Shown here: positions 35,217-43,945 of the stretch, piece by piece
Layout: each line of letters starts with the position of its first letter
How positions within the stretch are numbered: position 1 is the first letter of the stretch
Assembly: GCA_002083405.1 (NCBI GenBank)
Contig: LVWT01000012.1
Location: 1-64,000, forward strand
Origin: Nitrospira sp. SG-bin2
GTDB lineage: Bacteria > Nitrospirota > Nitrospiria > Nitrospirales > Nitrospiraceae
Direction: 5' to 3'
Length of the DNA stretch: 64,000 bases
The notes under the pieces: generated by a model
Databases searched by the model: none
What the model saw: the letters and a program-made list of their open reading frames with translations, nothing else
Told to the model about the DNA's origin: nothing
Translations under genes and position numbers: made by a program

Positions 35217-36149
35217 ATGCTCAAAATTTTGTTAGTTGAAGACAGCGACGTCGATGCCCATTTGACGCAGGATATCCTGGCGGAGTGGAGCGTCGAGCAA
35301 TTCGATGTCACTCATGTTGCTCGCTTGAGTGAGGCCTTCAGTCATCTCTCTCAAACACGATTTGACGCGATTCTCCTGGATCTCTCACTCCCCGACGGGT
35401 ACGGGCTATCGACGCTCAGACAGATGCAGGCCGCTAACCCGACCATTCCCATTATCGTGCTCAGCGGATTCAGTGATCAAACGCTGGCGGTAGAAGCCGT
35501 CCAAAGCGGCGCCCAAGACTATCTCGTCAAAGGCCAGGGTCAGCCGGAAATGCTGGCCCGTTCAATCCGCTACGCAATCGAGCGCAAGCGAGCCGAAGAA
35601 CGGCTGACCTACCTTGCGCAGTACGATCAACTGACCGGGCTGGTGAATCGTACGCTTTTCCGCGACCGCCTCATTCATGCGATGGCGAGAAGCAAGCGGC
35701 TCCAACAACCCATGGGGCTGATGCTGCTCGACCTTGATCGATTCAAGGCCGTAAATGATACCCTGGGGCACGATGCGGGAGATCAGTTATTGAAAGTCGT
35801 CGCAGACCGGCTTCGTGAATGCGTGCGCGAAGTCGATACGGTTGCACGCATGGGTGGAGATGAGTTTACGATCATTCTGGAGGGCTTCTCGCACGAAGAC
35901 GACCTCGTGGTCGTCGCGCGAAGAATCACCCAGTCGCTGGGTACGCCCTTCAACATTCAAGACCAGCAAACCTCAATCGGGGTCAGTATCGGAATTACCA
36001 CCTATCCAACCGACGATCACGAGATTGACGATCTGTTACGACATGCAGATGCTGCGATGTACCGCGCCAAACAACGGGGCGGGAACTCCTTCGAGTTCCA
36101 TATTTCGAACGATTCGCCCCCTTCCACACTTTCTTCCAAATCATCCTAA
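35217..36149 (+). CDS. Response regulator with GGDEF diguanylate cyclase domain
   Basis: A 310-residue two-domain protein. Residues 1-120 form a receiver (LLVEDSDVDA, phospho-acceptor Asp in AILLDLSLPDGYG, K in YLVKGQGQ). Residues about 130-300 form a GGDEF domain with DQLTGLVNRTLF, LLDLDRFKAVND and an intact G-G-D-E-F. An inhibitory I-site R-E-V-D sits five residues before GGDEF, so product feedback by c-di-GMP is likely. A phosphorelay would switch c-di-GMP synthesis on; no histidine kinase is adjacent. ATG 35217 is chosen over 35196 because it starts the receiver fold directly. Confidence 0.92.
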   Translation: MLKILLVEDSDVDAHLTQDILAEWSVEQFDVTHVARLSEAFSHLSQTRFDAILLDLSLPDGYGLSTLRQMQAANPTIPIIVLSGFSDQTLAVEAVQSGAQDYLVKGQGQPEMLARSIRYAIERKRAEERLTYLAQYDQLTGLVNRTLFRDRLIHAMARSKRLQQPMGLMLLDLDRFKAVNDTLGHDAGDQLLKVVADRLRECVREVDTVARMGGDEFTIILEGFSHEDDLVVVARRITQSLGTPFNIQDQQTSIGVSIGITTYPTDDHEIDDLLRHADAAMYRAKQRGGNSFEFHISNDSPPSTLSSKSS

Positions 36150-36157
36150 GCTGCCGG

Positions 36158-36949
36158 CTATCGGCCGATGTCGGCGAGAGGCTGATCCGATATGGTATAG
36201 GCGCCGCGCGAATTCCCATCGAGACGATTCATCTCAGGAAGCTCCGTAGGCGACGGGTTGGGATGAGAATCCGGCGTCACCAGTAGGCCCCAATGTTGAT
36301 TGCCTGTACAACTATTGTCCAGGATTAAACCTCCTCCGTGGTGAAACAAGAGCATCCCGCTGAGCATGTTTGTCTCACAAAGGTTGCGCACAATCTCCGG
36401 ATAGCTGCCCGAATCGCGAACCGCAATCCCAAAGTGGTGATTGTCGACACAGCGATTTCCGGCAATTCGAGGTTGTGCCCCGGCAAAAACGAAGATGCCG
36501 GACTCACGATTGCGGCACACTTCATTGTCCGAAAACGTCGCCCGGCATTCCGGCCCATACAATAAGACACCGGACAAAATCCCTTCCATCGCCCGGCACT
36601 GCGTAATCACACAGGTGGAATCGAGCACATTCATGGCCGAGTGTTGGTCACTGCCGACATAGCGGAATGTGATGCCTGAAATTTGGCCGCCCGTGACCCG
36701 CTGCAAATACAGCGGACCGCTTCGCCGGCTGAAAATCTGCACGGCATCGCGCCCTGCTCCCACAAGCCGAACCGATCGCTCACTGACAAATACCTTGTCC
36801 TCGTACACGCCAGGACGGATGTAGATCTGGTCCTGATCAGCCGCCTCCTTGAGGGCCTCACTCGGCAGAGCATAACCCCGCTGACCCAGCGCGTCTACAA
36901 TCAGCGTCTTCCCACCCAAGGGATTCGGTGGGATAGATTCTTCACTCAT
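36158..36949 (-). CDS. Right-handed parallel beta-helix protein
   Basis: A 263-residue protein without a signal peptide. It has pectate-lyase-like/NosD-type coils: IYIRPGVYEDKVFVSERSVRLVGAG, then repeated rungs (CRATFSDNEVCRNRESGIFVFAGAQPRIAGNRCVDNHHFGIAVRDSG). This fold usually binds or cleaves polysaccharide, though no catalytic set is evident and such cytoplasmic forms are often of unknown role. It converges with the diguanylate cyclase gene 8 bp away. The start at 36949 gives a compact N terminus. Confidence 0.8.
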   Translation of the reverse strand: MSEESIPPNPLGGKTLIVDALGQRGYALPSEALKEAADQDQIYIRPGVYEDKVFVSERSVRLVGAGRDAVQIFSRRSGPLYLQRVTGGQISGITFRYVGSDQHSAMNVLDSTCVITQCRAMEGILSGVLLYGPECRATFSDNEVCRNRESGIFVFAGAQPRIAGNRCVDNHHFGIAVRDSGSYPEIVRNLCETNMLSGMLLFHHGGGLILDNSCTGNQHWGLLVTPDSHPNPSPTELPEMNRLDGNSRGAYTISDQPLADIGR

Positions 36950-37249
36950 ACCGCTTTGCCTCTGACCGGACAGTCGCTTCCATTGATGCGTCTGCAACTA
37001 TGACGAATCTCAGAGTATGGCCCATGGCTATGATCTGGTAAGACTCCCCATCTCGGCAGAAAAGTGCCAGGACTCGTACAAATCTGTCTTGGAGACGCAG
37101 ATTATAAGTTGAGGCTCATTTCCAGCCGAGCGAGAGGCTTGGAACTTCATGTTTTGTATAGGGTTTCCAGCTGCAAATGGTGTGACGTGTGGCATGGCGA
37201 TTGCGTGATGATCCTGTGGCCCATTACCTACTCAAAATGGAGTTTACAT

Positions 37250-37744
37250 ATGGTACGGAACATATTGGGCATTCTGCTGATGCTCATCACCCTCTTCTCG
37301 CCGAATGTGTCCGTCGCAGCTCCCGGCCAAATGCAGGATACTTCCCGGCGCCTGTACGATCGCATTATGAGCGAATTCAAACAGCGCGACTATGAAGCCG
37401 CGCTGGCCGGGTTCCGTCTATTCATTGAACTCCATGGCCGCTCTGCTCTGGCAGCCAATGCCCAATATTGGATGGGAGAGTGTCAGTATCGCATGGGACG
37501 CTACCAGGATGCGCTGAACTCCTTCTACAACGTCGTCTTATCCTACCCGCTTAGCCCAAAGCTGGCGGCTTCGACACTCAAGCTAGGCCAGACCTACGCA
37601 AAGCTTGGCGATCAGGACAACGCGCGTATCATGTTCGGTCGCGTCGCCAATCAGTACCCCGACAGTGCGGAAGCGGAAATCGCCCGGAAAGCTATCGACG
37701 TAGTGGACGGCCTGAGTAATACGGACCACAGCCAATCAGAATAG
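37250..37744 (+). CDS. Exported TPR protein similar to the CpoB/YbgF C-terminal domain
   Basis: A 164-residue periplasmic protein. A signal peptide (LGILLMLITLFSPNVSVAA) precedes three TPR units: Y-D-R-I-M-S-E-F-K-Q-R-D-Y-E-A-A-L-x-G-F, then AQYWMGECQYRMGRYQDAL, then LGQTYAKLGDQDNARIMFGRV. This is the pattern of the Tol-Pal accessory CpoB/YbgF C-terminal part, but the N-terminal coiled coil is absent and no tol genes are nearby. GGAG lies 8 nt before ATG 37250. Confidence 0.8.
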   Translation: MVRNILGILLMLITLFSPNVSVAAPGQMQDTSRRLYDRIMSEFKQRDYEAALAGFRLFIELHGRSALAANAQYWMGECQYRMGRYQDALNSFYNVVLSYPLSPKLAASTLKLGQTYAKLGDQDNARIMFGRVANQYPDSAEAEIARKAIDVVDGLSNTDHSQSE

Positions 37745-37786
37745 GCAAGGGACCGCTGCCTGCCGTCGCACGTCGATTTGCGGATA

Positions 37787-38260
37787 TTACTCATTCGTTG
37801 TGAGGCCCAGAAGCGCAGTGATTTCGGGAATCGTATAGGATTTTGTCGCCCGCACTGTCACCAATTTGATTCCAGCCGCATCCAGCACCGACTCGATCAC
37901 GCGTTGGCGCTCTATCTGATGAGGCCCTGGAGACAGGTCTTCGAGCTGTACCACCTGTTCCACATGCCGTGACCCCGGATGTACCAATACAAAATCAACT
38001 CGTTTGAGGGCCATATGGTTCAACAGAGTAAATCGGGACTTCCCCATTGCTTCGACAGACACAAAAGACCAGAGCGGCACATCAGCGAACACAAGGTACT
38101 GATCCTGGGCTGCCATCTGCAGAAGATTGTAGAGGGCAATCTCAGCTTCTGTCAGCAATGGAGCGGATGCCACGGCAACCCCGGGCGGCAGCGAGAAACC
38201 GGTGGATGGGCTGGTTGACTTCTTTGATACGGAAAAGATCCTCCGGATAGCATCCATCAT
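37787..38260 (-). CDS. DUF2726-like protein
   Basis: A 157-residue protein. Residues about 35-150 look like the DUF2726 domain: LLTEAEIALYNLL, a central V-D-F-V-L-V-H-P-G-S-R-H-V-E-Q-V-V-Q-L-E-D with acidic residues resembling a nuclease-like core, and R-Q-R-V-I-E-S-V-L-D-A-A-G-I. The function of this family is unknown. The gene begins 6 bp after the anmK stop on the same strand, so it is likely co-transcribed with it. Confidence 0.65.
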   Translation of the reverse strand: MMDAIRRIFSVSKKSTSPSTGFSLPPGVAVASAPLLTEAEIALYNLLQMAAQDQYLVFADVPLWSFVSVEAMGKSRFTLLNHMALKRVDFVLVHPGSRHVEQVVQLEDLSPGPHQIERQRVIESVLDAAGIKLVTVRATKSYTIPEITALLGLTTNE

Positions 38261-38266
38261 CGATCG

Positions 38267-39457
38267 TTACTTTCGCCGTCGAGAAGAACCCAGCCGAGCA
38301 AGCCACCCTGGTCCGCTGGGAACGATGCAGCCCAACAGAGCCGGGTGAGCAGCTCCGGTGACGGAGGGAACATTTCCACACTGCTCCATCACAGTTTGAT
38401 AGGCTAACACCGCAAACGCGACGGCTTCGATGGCCTTGCTGTCCCACCCCTGCGATTCGAACGCGCTCACCGGGACAGGCGCAAAGACATCGGCGAGATG
38501 CTGCATGATGGCGCGATTCTTGACCCCGCCGCCGCCGACAATCACTTCGTCGATTCCACCGCGAATCCACCGTCTGGCTGAGCCAACGGCTTCGGCCGTC
38601 CATCGACTGCACGTCGCCAGAAGATTTTCCATCGGTAGCTGCTGCGCCTGCTGCATCGCCAACAGCTCATCCAGCATCTTTGATCCGAAGACTTCCCGCC
38701 CTGTGGATTTCGGTGGAGCCTGCGACAAGTACGGATGGGCGAGCAGTTTGGCCAACAACCGTCCGTCAACTTGCCCGCGAGCGGCCCCACGCCCCTCACG
38801 ATCCATCGACATGCGCCCATTCGTAATCCGGGCCATCAATCCATCCAACACCATATTGGCCGGACCGGTGTCGAACGCCATCAGGCCGTCAAAGCCGGAA
38901 CCTCGCGGCAGGTAGGTCACATTGCTGATCCCTCCCAGGTTGACAATAAGCCGCGCGCGGCGTGGATGGCGAAAAAGCAACGCATGCACTCCCGGAGTCA
39001 GCGGCGCCCCCTGCCCGCCAGCGGCCATATCGCGCGGTCGGAAATCGGCGACCGTGGTGACTCCCGTTCGTTCGGCAATCACGGCGGGTTCGGCGATCTG
39101 AAATGTGGAACGAATGGCGCCGACTCCCGCATCCTTGACCCCGTACGGGAGATGATGGACGGTCTGGCCATGAGAACCGATAAGATCGATGTCCTTCGGG
39201 TGTAACTTCGCAGCGCGAATGGCGCCGAGCGCGGCATTCGCAAACCACTCACCCAGGAGCGCATTGAGATGGCACAGTTCCGATACGGTGCCTGACACAG
39301 ACGCGGATAAAATGCGTTGCCGAAGCGAACGCGGATACGGCAACGGATGAAAGGCGATCATCTTGATGCGAAGGCCTGCCCTCCGAGGGCCGATTTCGAC
39401 CAGCGCCGCATCGACGCCGTCACCGGACGTTCCTGACATCAACCCGACAACTTTCAT
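38267..39457 (-). CDS. anmK: Anhydro-N-acetylmuramic acid kinase
   Basis: A 396-residue AnmK that phosphorylates and opens anhydro-MurNAc during cell-wall recycling. It starts M-K-V-V-G-L-M-S-G-T-S-G-D-G-V-D-A-A, the family's phosphate-binding signature. It also has IGSHGQTVHHLP, ADFRPRDMAAGGQGAPLTPGVHALLF, VNLGGISNVTYLP, FDTGPANMVLDG and EVIVGGGGVKNRAIM. The start at ATG 39457 gives the exact family N terminus. It complements the lytic transglycosylase at 32841, which releases anhydro-muropeptides. Confidence 0.94.
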   Translation of the reverse strand: MKVVGLMSGTSGDGVDAALVEIGPRRAGLRIKMIAFHPLPYPRSLRQRILSASVSGTVSELCHLNALLGEWFANAALGAIRAAKLHPKDIDLIGSHGQTVHHLPYGVKDAGVGAIRSTFQIAEPAVIAERTGVTTVADFRPRDMAAGGQGAPLTPGVHALLFRHPRRARLIVNLGGISNVTYLPRGSGFDGLMAFDTGPANMVLDGLMARITNGRMSMDREGRGAARGQVDGRLLAKLLAHPYLSQAPPKSTGREVFGSKMLDELLAMQQAQQLPMENLLATCSRWTAEAVGSARRWIRGGIDEVIVGGGGVKNRAIMQHLADVFAPVPVSAFESQGWDSKAIEAVAFAVLAYQTVMEQCGNVPSVTGAAHPALLGCIVPSGPGWLARLGSSRRRK

Positions 39458-39630
39458 GACTGAGCCATCCTTTCCCACCCCTTCAACCAGGAATCGGCTT
39501 TCGAATATGCTACGCTAATTGAACTTTCGCCGCCGGTCAAGCCAGACAGCGCAGAGGGAAAACCGTGCGGGGAGCGCCTGCCGCCTGTCACGTTGACATG
39601 GTAGAACCTGAGTGTTACCGTCCCCAGCCC

Positions 39631-40578
39631 ATGTTTTCGATAAACCAAGCAAAACGATCTCCTGTTTCGATTGCCCTTTCGACCCTGCTTGTCCTATTCA
39701 GCCCGGCTTTGCCGTCTTCCGCAGAACCCGCTCACAATCCGATCAATATCGTGGTAACCATTCCAGTCCTCAAGGATCTCGCCGAGCAAGTGGGAGGGCC
39801 TCATGTACGGGTGAAGTCTTTGCTCAGCGGCTATGAGAATGAACATACGTACGCACCGAAACCCACCGATTTGGTCGCAGTGCGAAAAGCCCAACTATTG
39901 TTCGAGATCGGCACCGGTTTAGAGGTATGGGCCGCCTCGCTCGTGAAGAACGCCGGAAGCCCGTCGCTGCGTGTCGTGACCACTTCTCAAGGCGTCGGCC
40001 TGATTCGTGACCACTCTGACCTGCATCATAATGAACACCAAGAGAATGGCGAACATGCGTCGGGCGGGAATCCCCATATCTGGCTGGACCCCGAAAACGT
40101 CGTCATCATGCTGCGCCATATCACTGCAGCCTTGATCGAGATCGACCCTGCCCATACAGAGACCTACCGCAACAACCAGGCGGCCTATCTTCAGCGATTG
40201 GACCGGCTGCGTACCGAATTGTCCGATCGGGTGAAGTCGTTATCGGATCGTCGCTTCGTCGCGCACCATCCGGCCTGGCCCTATATGGCCAGGCGATTCG
40301 GCTTTGAGATCGCCGCAACGATTCAAGTGCAATCGGGCACGGAACCATCCGCCCTTCAGTTGCAATCGCTGATCGCGAAAATCAGGAAAGACCGCCTCAA
40401 AGTCATTGTGTCGGAAATCCAACTTAGCCAAAAACTCCCCGATCTGCTGGCCAAGGAAACCAAGGCCCGGGTGGTCGTCCTGACCACCTTGCCGGGAGGC
40501 TTACCGGGAACCGAAAGCTACCTCGACATGCTCCGCTATAATATGCTCCAATTGGCCAACGCGTTGGAGACCCCCTAG
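39631..40578 (+). CDS. znuA: Zinc/manganese ABC importer, substrate-binding protein (ZnuA-like)
   Basis: A 315-residue cluster A-I binding protein. The signal peptide is at residues about 10-32. Metal ligands expected from family spacing include His in ENEHTYAPKPTD, His in GGNPHIWLDPENV, His in RRFVAHHPAWPYMARRFG and the C-terminal Thr/Glu region. Between strands lies a His-rich loop (DHSDLHHNEHQENGEH), which favours zinc over manganese. It delivers metal to the permease at 41443. The start is uncertain (39565, 39598 and 39631 all in frame); 39631 gives the best signal peptide. Confidence 0.85.
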   Translation: MFSINQAKRSPVSIALSTLLVLFSPALPSSAEPAHNPINIVVTIPVLKDLAEQVGGPHVRVKSLLSGYENEHTYAPKPTDLVAVRKAQLLFEIGTGLEVWAASLVKNAGSPSLRVVTTSQGVGLIRDHSDLHHNEHQENGEHASGGNPHIWLDPENVVIMLRHITAALIEIDPAHTETYRNNQAAYLQRLDRLRTELSDRVKSLSDRRFVAHHPAWPYMARRFGFEIAATIQVQSGTEPSALQLQSLIAKIRKDRLKVIVSEIQLSQKLPDLLAKETKARVVVLTTLPGGLPGTESYLDMLRYNMLQLANALETP

Positions 40579-40609
40579 CAGTGTCGCTTGATCTCTGGTG
40601 GCTCCCGTG

Positions 40610-41425
40610 ATGGAAGGAACGCCTGATTCCGTGCCGACAGATTCCCACGAACCGATCATTCGGTTCGACCATGCATCATTCGGATTTCCCGGCGTCATTG
40701 CGCTCAAGGACATTTCGCTGTCCATCGATGCCGGCGAGTTTGTCGGAGTCATCGGTCCCAATGGATCGGGGAAAACCACTCTCTGCAGGGCGGTCTTGGG
40801 ACTCATGGCTCCGATTGAGGGCCATCTTCACATTTTCGACTGTGCCTGTGACAAATTACGATGTCATCACCGTGCACAAATCGGCTATCTCCCGCAGAAA
40901 GGCGTTGTGGATCGGAATTTTCCCGTCACGGTGCTCGAGACGGTCATGATGGGCCGTTACGGAGCACTCGGGTTGTTCAGGCGTCCAGGCGCCAACGACC
41001 GTGAAATCGCCATGGCGGCACTGGCGCACGTGTCGATGGAGGGACACAAAGATACCGCACTCGGCCATTTGTCAGGCGGCCAGCAGCAGCGTGTGTTCAT
41101 CGCGCGGGCATTGGCGCAACAACCGAAAGTGTTGCTGTTGGACGAGCCCACCACCGGGCTGGATATCACGACGCAACACAACGTCATCGAGCTCGTTCAA
41201 CACCTGCACGAAGAATTGAAGTTGACCGTGCTGTTGATCACTCATGACATCAACATGATCCGCTCCCGCGTCGATCGCCTGGTGCTCCTCAAGACCAGGC
41301 TCTACGCCGCCGGCCCACCCGCCGATGTCCTCAAACCGGACATCCTCAGCGCGGTCTATGGCAAAGACCTGGTGATCACGGACAAAGATCTTGTGATTGT
41401 TGAGGATTATCACCACCATCACTGA
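40610..41425 (+). CDS. znuC: Zinc ABC importer ATP-binding protein (ZnuC-like)
   Basis: A 271-residue ATPase with Walker A GPNGSGKTT, signature LSGGQQQRVFIARALAQQP and Walker B LLLDEPTTGLD, plus the ZnuC-type IGYLPQ(K) block. The protein ends in four consecutive histidines (HHHH), which could act as a metal sensor. It sits 31 bp downstream of znuA and 17 bp before the permease gene. GTG 40598 is an alternative start. Confidence 0.88.
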   Translation: MEGTPDSVPTDSHEPIIRFDHASFGFPGVIALKDISLSIDAGEFVGVIGPNGSGKTTLCRAVLGLMAPIEGHLHIFDCACDKLRCHHRAQIGYLPQKGVVDRNFPVTVLETVMMGRYGALGLFRRPGANDREIAMAALAHVSMEGHKDTALGHLSGGQQQRVFIARALAQQPKVLLLDEPTTGLDITTQHNVIELVQHLHEELKLTVLLITHDINMIRSRVDRLVLLKTRLYAAGPPADVLKPDILSAVYGKDLVITDKDLVIVEDYHHHH

Positions 41426-41442
41426 AGTGCTGGCAGATCGCG

Positions 41443-42273
41443 ATGCTGGAACTCCTGACCTACGACTTCATGCAACGGTCCCTCCTCGCGGCGGCGATGG
41501 TGGGGGGACTCTGCTCGGTCGTTGGCGTCTTCGTCGTGCTCCGGGGTCTCGCCTTCGTCGGCGCAGGCACCTCCCACGCAGCGTTTGCCGGAGTCGCGCT
41601 GGGTTATTTGATGGGCTGGCCGCCATTGTTGCTGGCCATTCTGTTCGGGCTTGCAACCGTGTGGATTACCGGGTGGGTCGAAGAGAGAGGCCGAATGAAA
41701 CTGGACGTTTCGATCGGCATTCTCTACACCACTACCATGGCGCTGGCGATCCTGTTCATCGGCTTGATGAAAACCTATAACGCCGAAGTGTACGGCTATT
41801 TGTTCGGCAGTGTGCTGTCGGTAAGCAGTGATGAACTGCGCGTGATCGGCGGACTCGCCATCCTCGTGCTCGGACTCATCCTGATATTCTCAAAAGAACT
41901 GTACTTTATCGCCTTCGATCAAGAGATGGCTGATGCATCCGGCATCCCGGCCCGCGCCATCTTTTTTCTCCTACTGACGCTCGTCGCCCTCACCGTGGTC
42001 GTGTCGCTGAAAACCGTCGGCGCCATCCTCGTGTTTGCCATGATCCTGATTCCGGCTTCGACGGCCTATCAACTCACACATAGCCTCATGACCCTGACCC
42101 TCTATTCCGTCATCATCGGCACCACAACATCAGTGGCCGGCGTGATGATCTCCGCCTTCTGGGACGTGCCCTCCGGGCCTGCCATCGTTTTGCTTGCGAC
42201 CACGGTGTTTTTCCTCTCGATCTTGCTCTCTCCGAAAAAACTCAAACGTGCCGCTTCCGCCCATGCCCACTGA
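41443..42273 (+). CDS. znuB: Zinc ABC importer permease (ABC-3 family, ZnuB-like)
   Basis: A 276-residue permease with about eight membrane helices. Family marks seen are MVGGLCSVVGVFVVLRGLAFVGAGTSHAAFAG near the N terminus, the central GSVLSVSSDELRVIGGLAILVL, and a long hydrophobic C-terminal half with L-K-T-V-G-A-I-L-V-F-A-M-I-L-I-P-A. The extreme C terminus contains His residues (SAHAH). It is the last gene of the importer operon. Confidence 0.9.
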   Translation: MLELLTYDFMQRSLLAAAMVGGLCSVVGVFVVLRGLAFVGAGTSHAAFAGVALGYLMGWPPLLLAILFGLATVWITGWVEERGRMKLDVSIGILYTTTMALAILFIGLMKTYNAEVYGYLFGSVLSVSSDELRVIGGLAILVLGLILIFSKELYFIAFDQEMADASGIPARAIFFLLLTLVALTVVVSLKTVGAILVFAMILIPASTAYQLTHSLMTLTLYSVIIGTTTSVAGVMISAFWDVPSGPAIVLLATTVFFLSILLSPKKLKRAASAHAH

Positions 42274-42390
42274 AACAACTCCTCGCACAGCCCGAATGCC
42301 CCATGAGCTGGCCTGAGGTAGCTGCTTGATGTGCGAAGCAATTTCGGCTATTTACAGGCTGTCTTTTTGACGTATTGGAGGAGGAACTAT

Positions 42391-43047
42391 ATGCGAATTC
42401 CAGTCTTACAGGCTTGTGTGATGAGCTGTGCCATGGCGAGTGCCGTCTTCATCATGACTCCCGCTCACCACGCGTTGGCACAAGAAGGAAGGCAGGGCCT
42501 CGGTGGTATCGAGGCTAAGAAATGGGTGCTCGGCGCGCGTGCTGGGTTTGCGCCCTTGACGCAATCGCTGACCGATGATGATCCTCGAATTTCGAGCGAC
42601 GTCGGTCCCTTGGTAAACTTCCAGGCGCTCTACAGCCTGAACACCTGGCTCTTAGTGGGAATGATGCTCGAATGGGAACGCCATGGCTTCGATTTAGAGC
42701 GGCGGTCCGGCGACCTTGAGTTGGGGCATCAAGACACGGTGTCGGTATTGCCGACCCTTGAGCTAAGGCCCGTCAAGCTTGGACCGGTCGTGCCCTATGT
42801 GAACATGAGTTTCGGCGTGAACGTCAATAGCTTCGGGGAAGACAGCGGTAATCGCATCAGTCCCAGTAACACCTTCGCCTGGCGGCTTGGCTGGGGCGCC
42901 GACTACATGCTCAATCGACAGTTCGGCCTCAACGTAGAAATGGCCTACAAACGTAACGACGGCCATGCCAGGATCGACGGCGATCACATCAACGATTGGA
43001 ATGCCTCTTCCTTCGGATTTCTCTTTGGTGCCAAGGCATTCTTTTAG
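42391..43047 (+). CDS. Outer-membrane beta-barrel protein
   Basis: A 218-residue exported barrel. The signal peptide ends near HALAQE. The mature part has alternating strands typical of OmpA-type or OMP_b-brl domains (WVLGARAGFAPLTQS, LVNFQALYSLNTWLLVGMMLEWE, VVPYVNMSFGVNVN, NTFAWRLGWGADYML) and ends in Phe-Phe, the outer-membrane targeting pattern. GGAGGAGG lies close upstream of ATG 42391, a strong site, suggesting high expression. It is followed by a heptad foldback element at 43092. Confidence 0.85.
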   Translation: MRIPVLQACVMSCAMASAVFIMTPAHHALAQEGRQGLGGIEAKKWVLGARAGFAPLTQSLTDDDPRISSDVGPLVNFQALYSLNTWLLVGMMLEWERHGFDLERRSGDLELGHQDTVSVLPTLELRPVKLGPVVPYVNMSFGVNVNSFGEDSGNRISPSNTFAWRLGWGADYMLNRQFGLNVEMAYKRNDGHARIDGDHINDWNASSFGFLFGAKAFF

Positions 43048-43091
43048 CCGGGATGACGCATGGGAGATCGTTGCGAAATGGTGACCTCCGC

Positions 43092-43200
43092 ACGACAGGC
43101 GCGGAAAGCGAGACTCGCGTGATGCGCAAAGCCGGGGCTTGCCAGTCTTGCTAGTCCCGCCACTCTCGCCCATCTGCTTGTGGCACGCACGGGCGGGCGA
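43092..43200. repeat. Heptad-phased foldback element downstream of the barrel gene
   Basis: The left arm is G/A-rich (GCGCGGA, AAGCGAG, ACTCGCG units) and the right arm C/T-rich (TTGCTAG, TCCCGCC, ACTCTCG units). They meet at AAGCC-gg-GGCTT (43129-43140). It shares the 11-mer GCGAGACTCGC with the element in the methyltransferase gene (61531-61541). It fills the convergent gap before the GNAT gene. Confidence 0.65.
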
Positions 43201-43223
43201 TTGCGGCAGAAAAGTACGCGCTA

Positions 43224-43655
43224 TTATTCAGTGCGGGCCTGCTTATTCCGGCTCCAGACCATCCCGGTCTGTTCTTGAGAGCTAAATCCCAGTCTTTCAT
43301 AAAAACCGGGGCGCCTGGTACAGAGCCAAAACAGCTCGATTTTCTTGAGGCGAGGGTGGTCGAGAATCCGCTGAACGACCGCAGTACCGATACCTTGCTT
43401 CTGGTAGGCCTTGTCGACGATAACATCCCAAATCGTCGCCCGATAGACAAAATCCGTCAGCACACGACCGAATCCGACCAAAAGATCGCCGTCCCATGCG
43501 CAGAGCGCGACGTCAGTATGACGAAGCATCTCCTTGGCGTCCTCGATCGTTCGATGTTTCGCCCAGGGGGCTTGGTGAAACAGACGAAGCAGCTGAGCGG
43601 CGGAGAGGTCTTTCTTTTCTGAAAAGGTGATGACGGGCTTGAGGGTTGGGGGCAT
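43224..43655 (-). CDS. GNAT-family N-acetyltransferase
   Basis: A 143-residue acetyltransferase. The acetyl-CoA motif A region is IWDVIVDKAYQKQGIGTAVVQRIL (Q-x-x-G-I-G), followed by LFWLCTRRPGFYERLGF, which is the usual C-terminal signature. The substrate is unknown. It is divergent from the small zinc-ribbon gene at 43718, and the shared region holds a 9-bp direct repeat. Confidence 0.85.
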   Translation of the reverse strand: MPPTLKPVITFSEKKDLSAAQLLRLFHQAPWAKHRTIEDAKEMLRHTDVALCAWDGDLLVGFGRVLTDFVYRATIWDVIVDKAYQKQGIGTAVVQRILDHPRLKKIELFWLCTRRPGFYERLGFSSQEQTGMVWSRNKQARTE

Positions 43656-43677
43656 CTTGTACTAGATTATCTTGTAC
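43654..43677. promoter_or_regulatory. Direct repeat in a divergent promoter region
   Basis: ATCTTGTAC occurs at 43654-43662 and again at 43669-43677, 15 bp start to start. It sits between the GNAT gene start (43655) and the zinc-ribbon gene start (43718). It may be an operator; the first copy touches the GNAT start codon. Confidence 0.4.
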
Positions 43678-43717
43678 ATATGGAGATTCGCCGCAAGCGG
43701 AGTGTACGAGGAAAACT

Positions 43718-43897
43718 ATGTCAACGCAAGTCCGTAGCTGCCACAAATGTTTCCAGCTCATGTGGCTCACAGCTGATCAGTATGAGCTCTTGGACGAAGG
43801 CACAATCCGTGCGAAATGTCCCCACTGTGGCGCGCTCGTTCGCTTCAAGCTGGTGACAGAGGGCCCGAATGCTACCGGTCCAAAGATGGGACATTGA
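43718..43897 (+). CDS. Small zinc-ribbon protein (59 aa)
   Basis: A 59-residue protein with a CHKC...CPHC double-cysteine knuckle (residues about 8-11 and 34-37), a MJ0042/zinc-ribbon-like layout. It has no membrane segment. GAGGAAAAC lies just upstream of the ATG. A longer frame to 43646 would start within the GNAT gene region and is less likely. The role is unknown, possibly nucleic-acid or protein binding. Confidence 0.65.
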   Translation: MSTQVRSCHKCFQLMWLTADQYELLDEGTIRAKCPHCGALVRFKLVTEGPNATGPKMGH

Positions 43898-43945
43898 GCA
43901 GGACAGGGTGAGGGGGTTAGGGGAAACGTTCCGCTCCACTATGTT

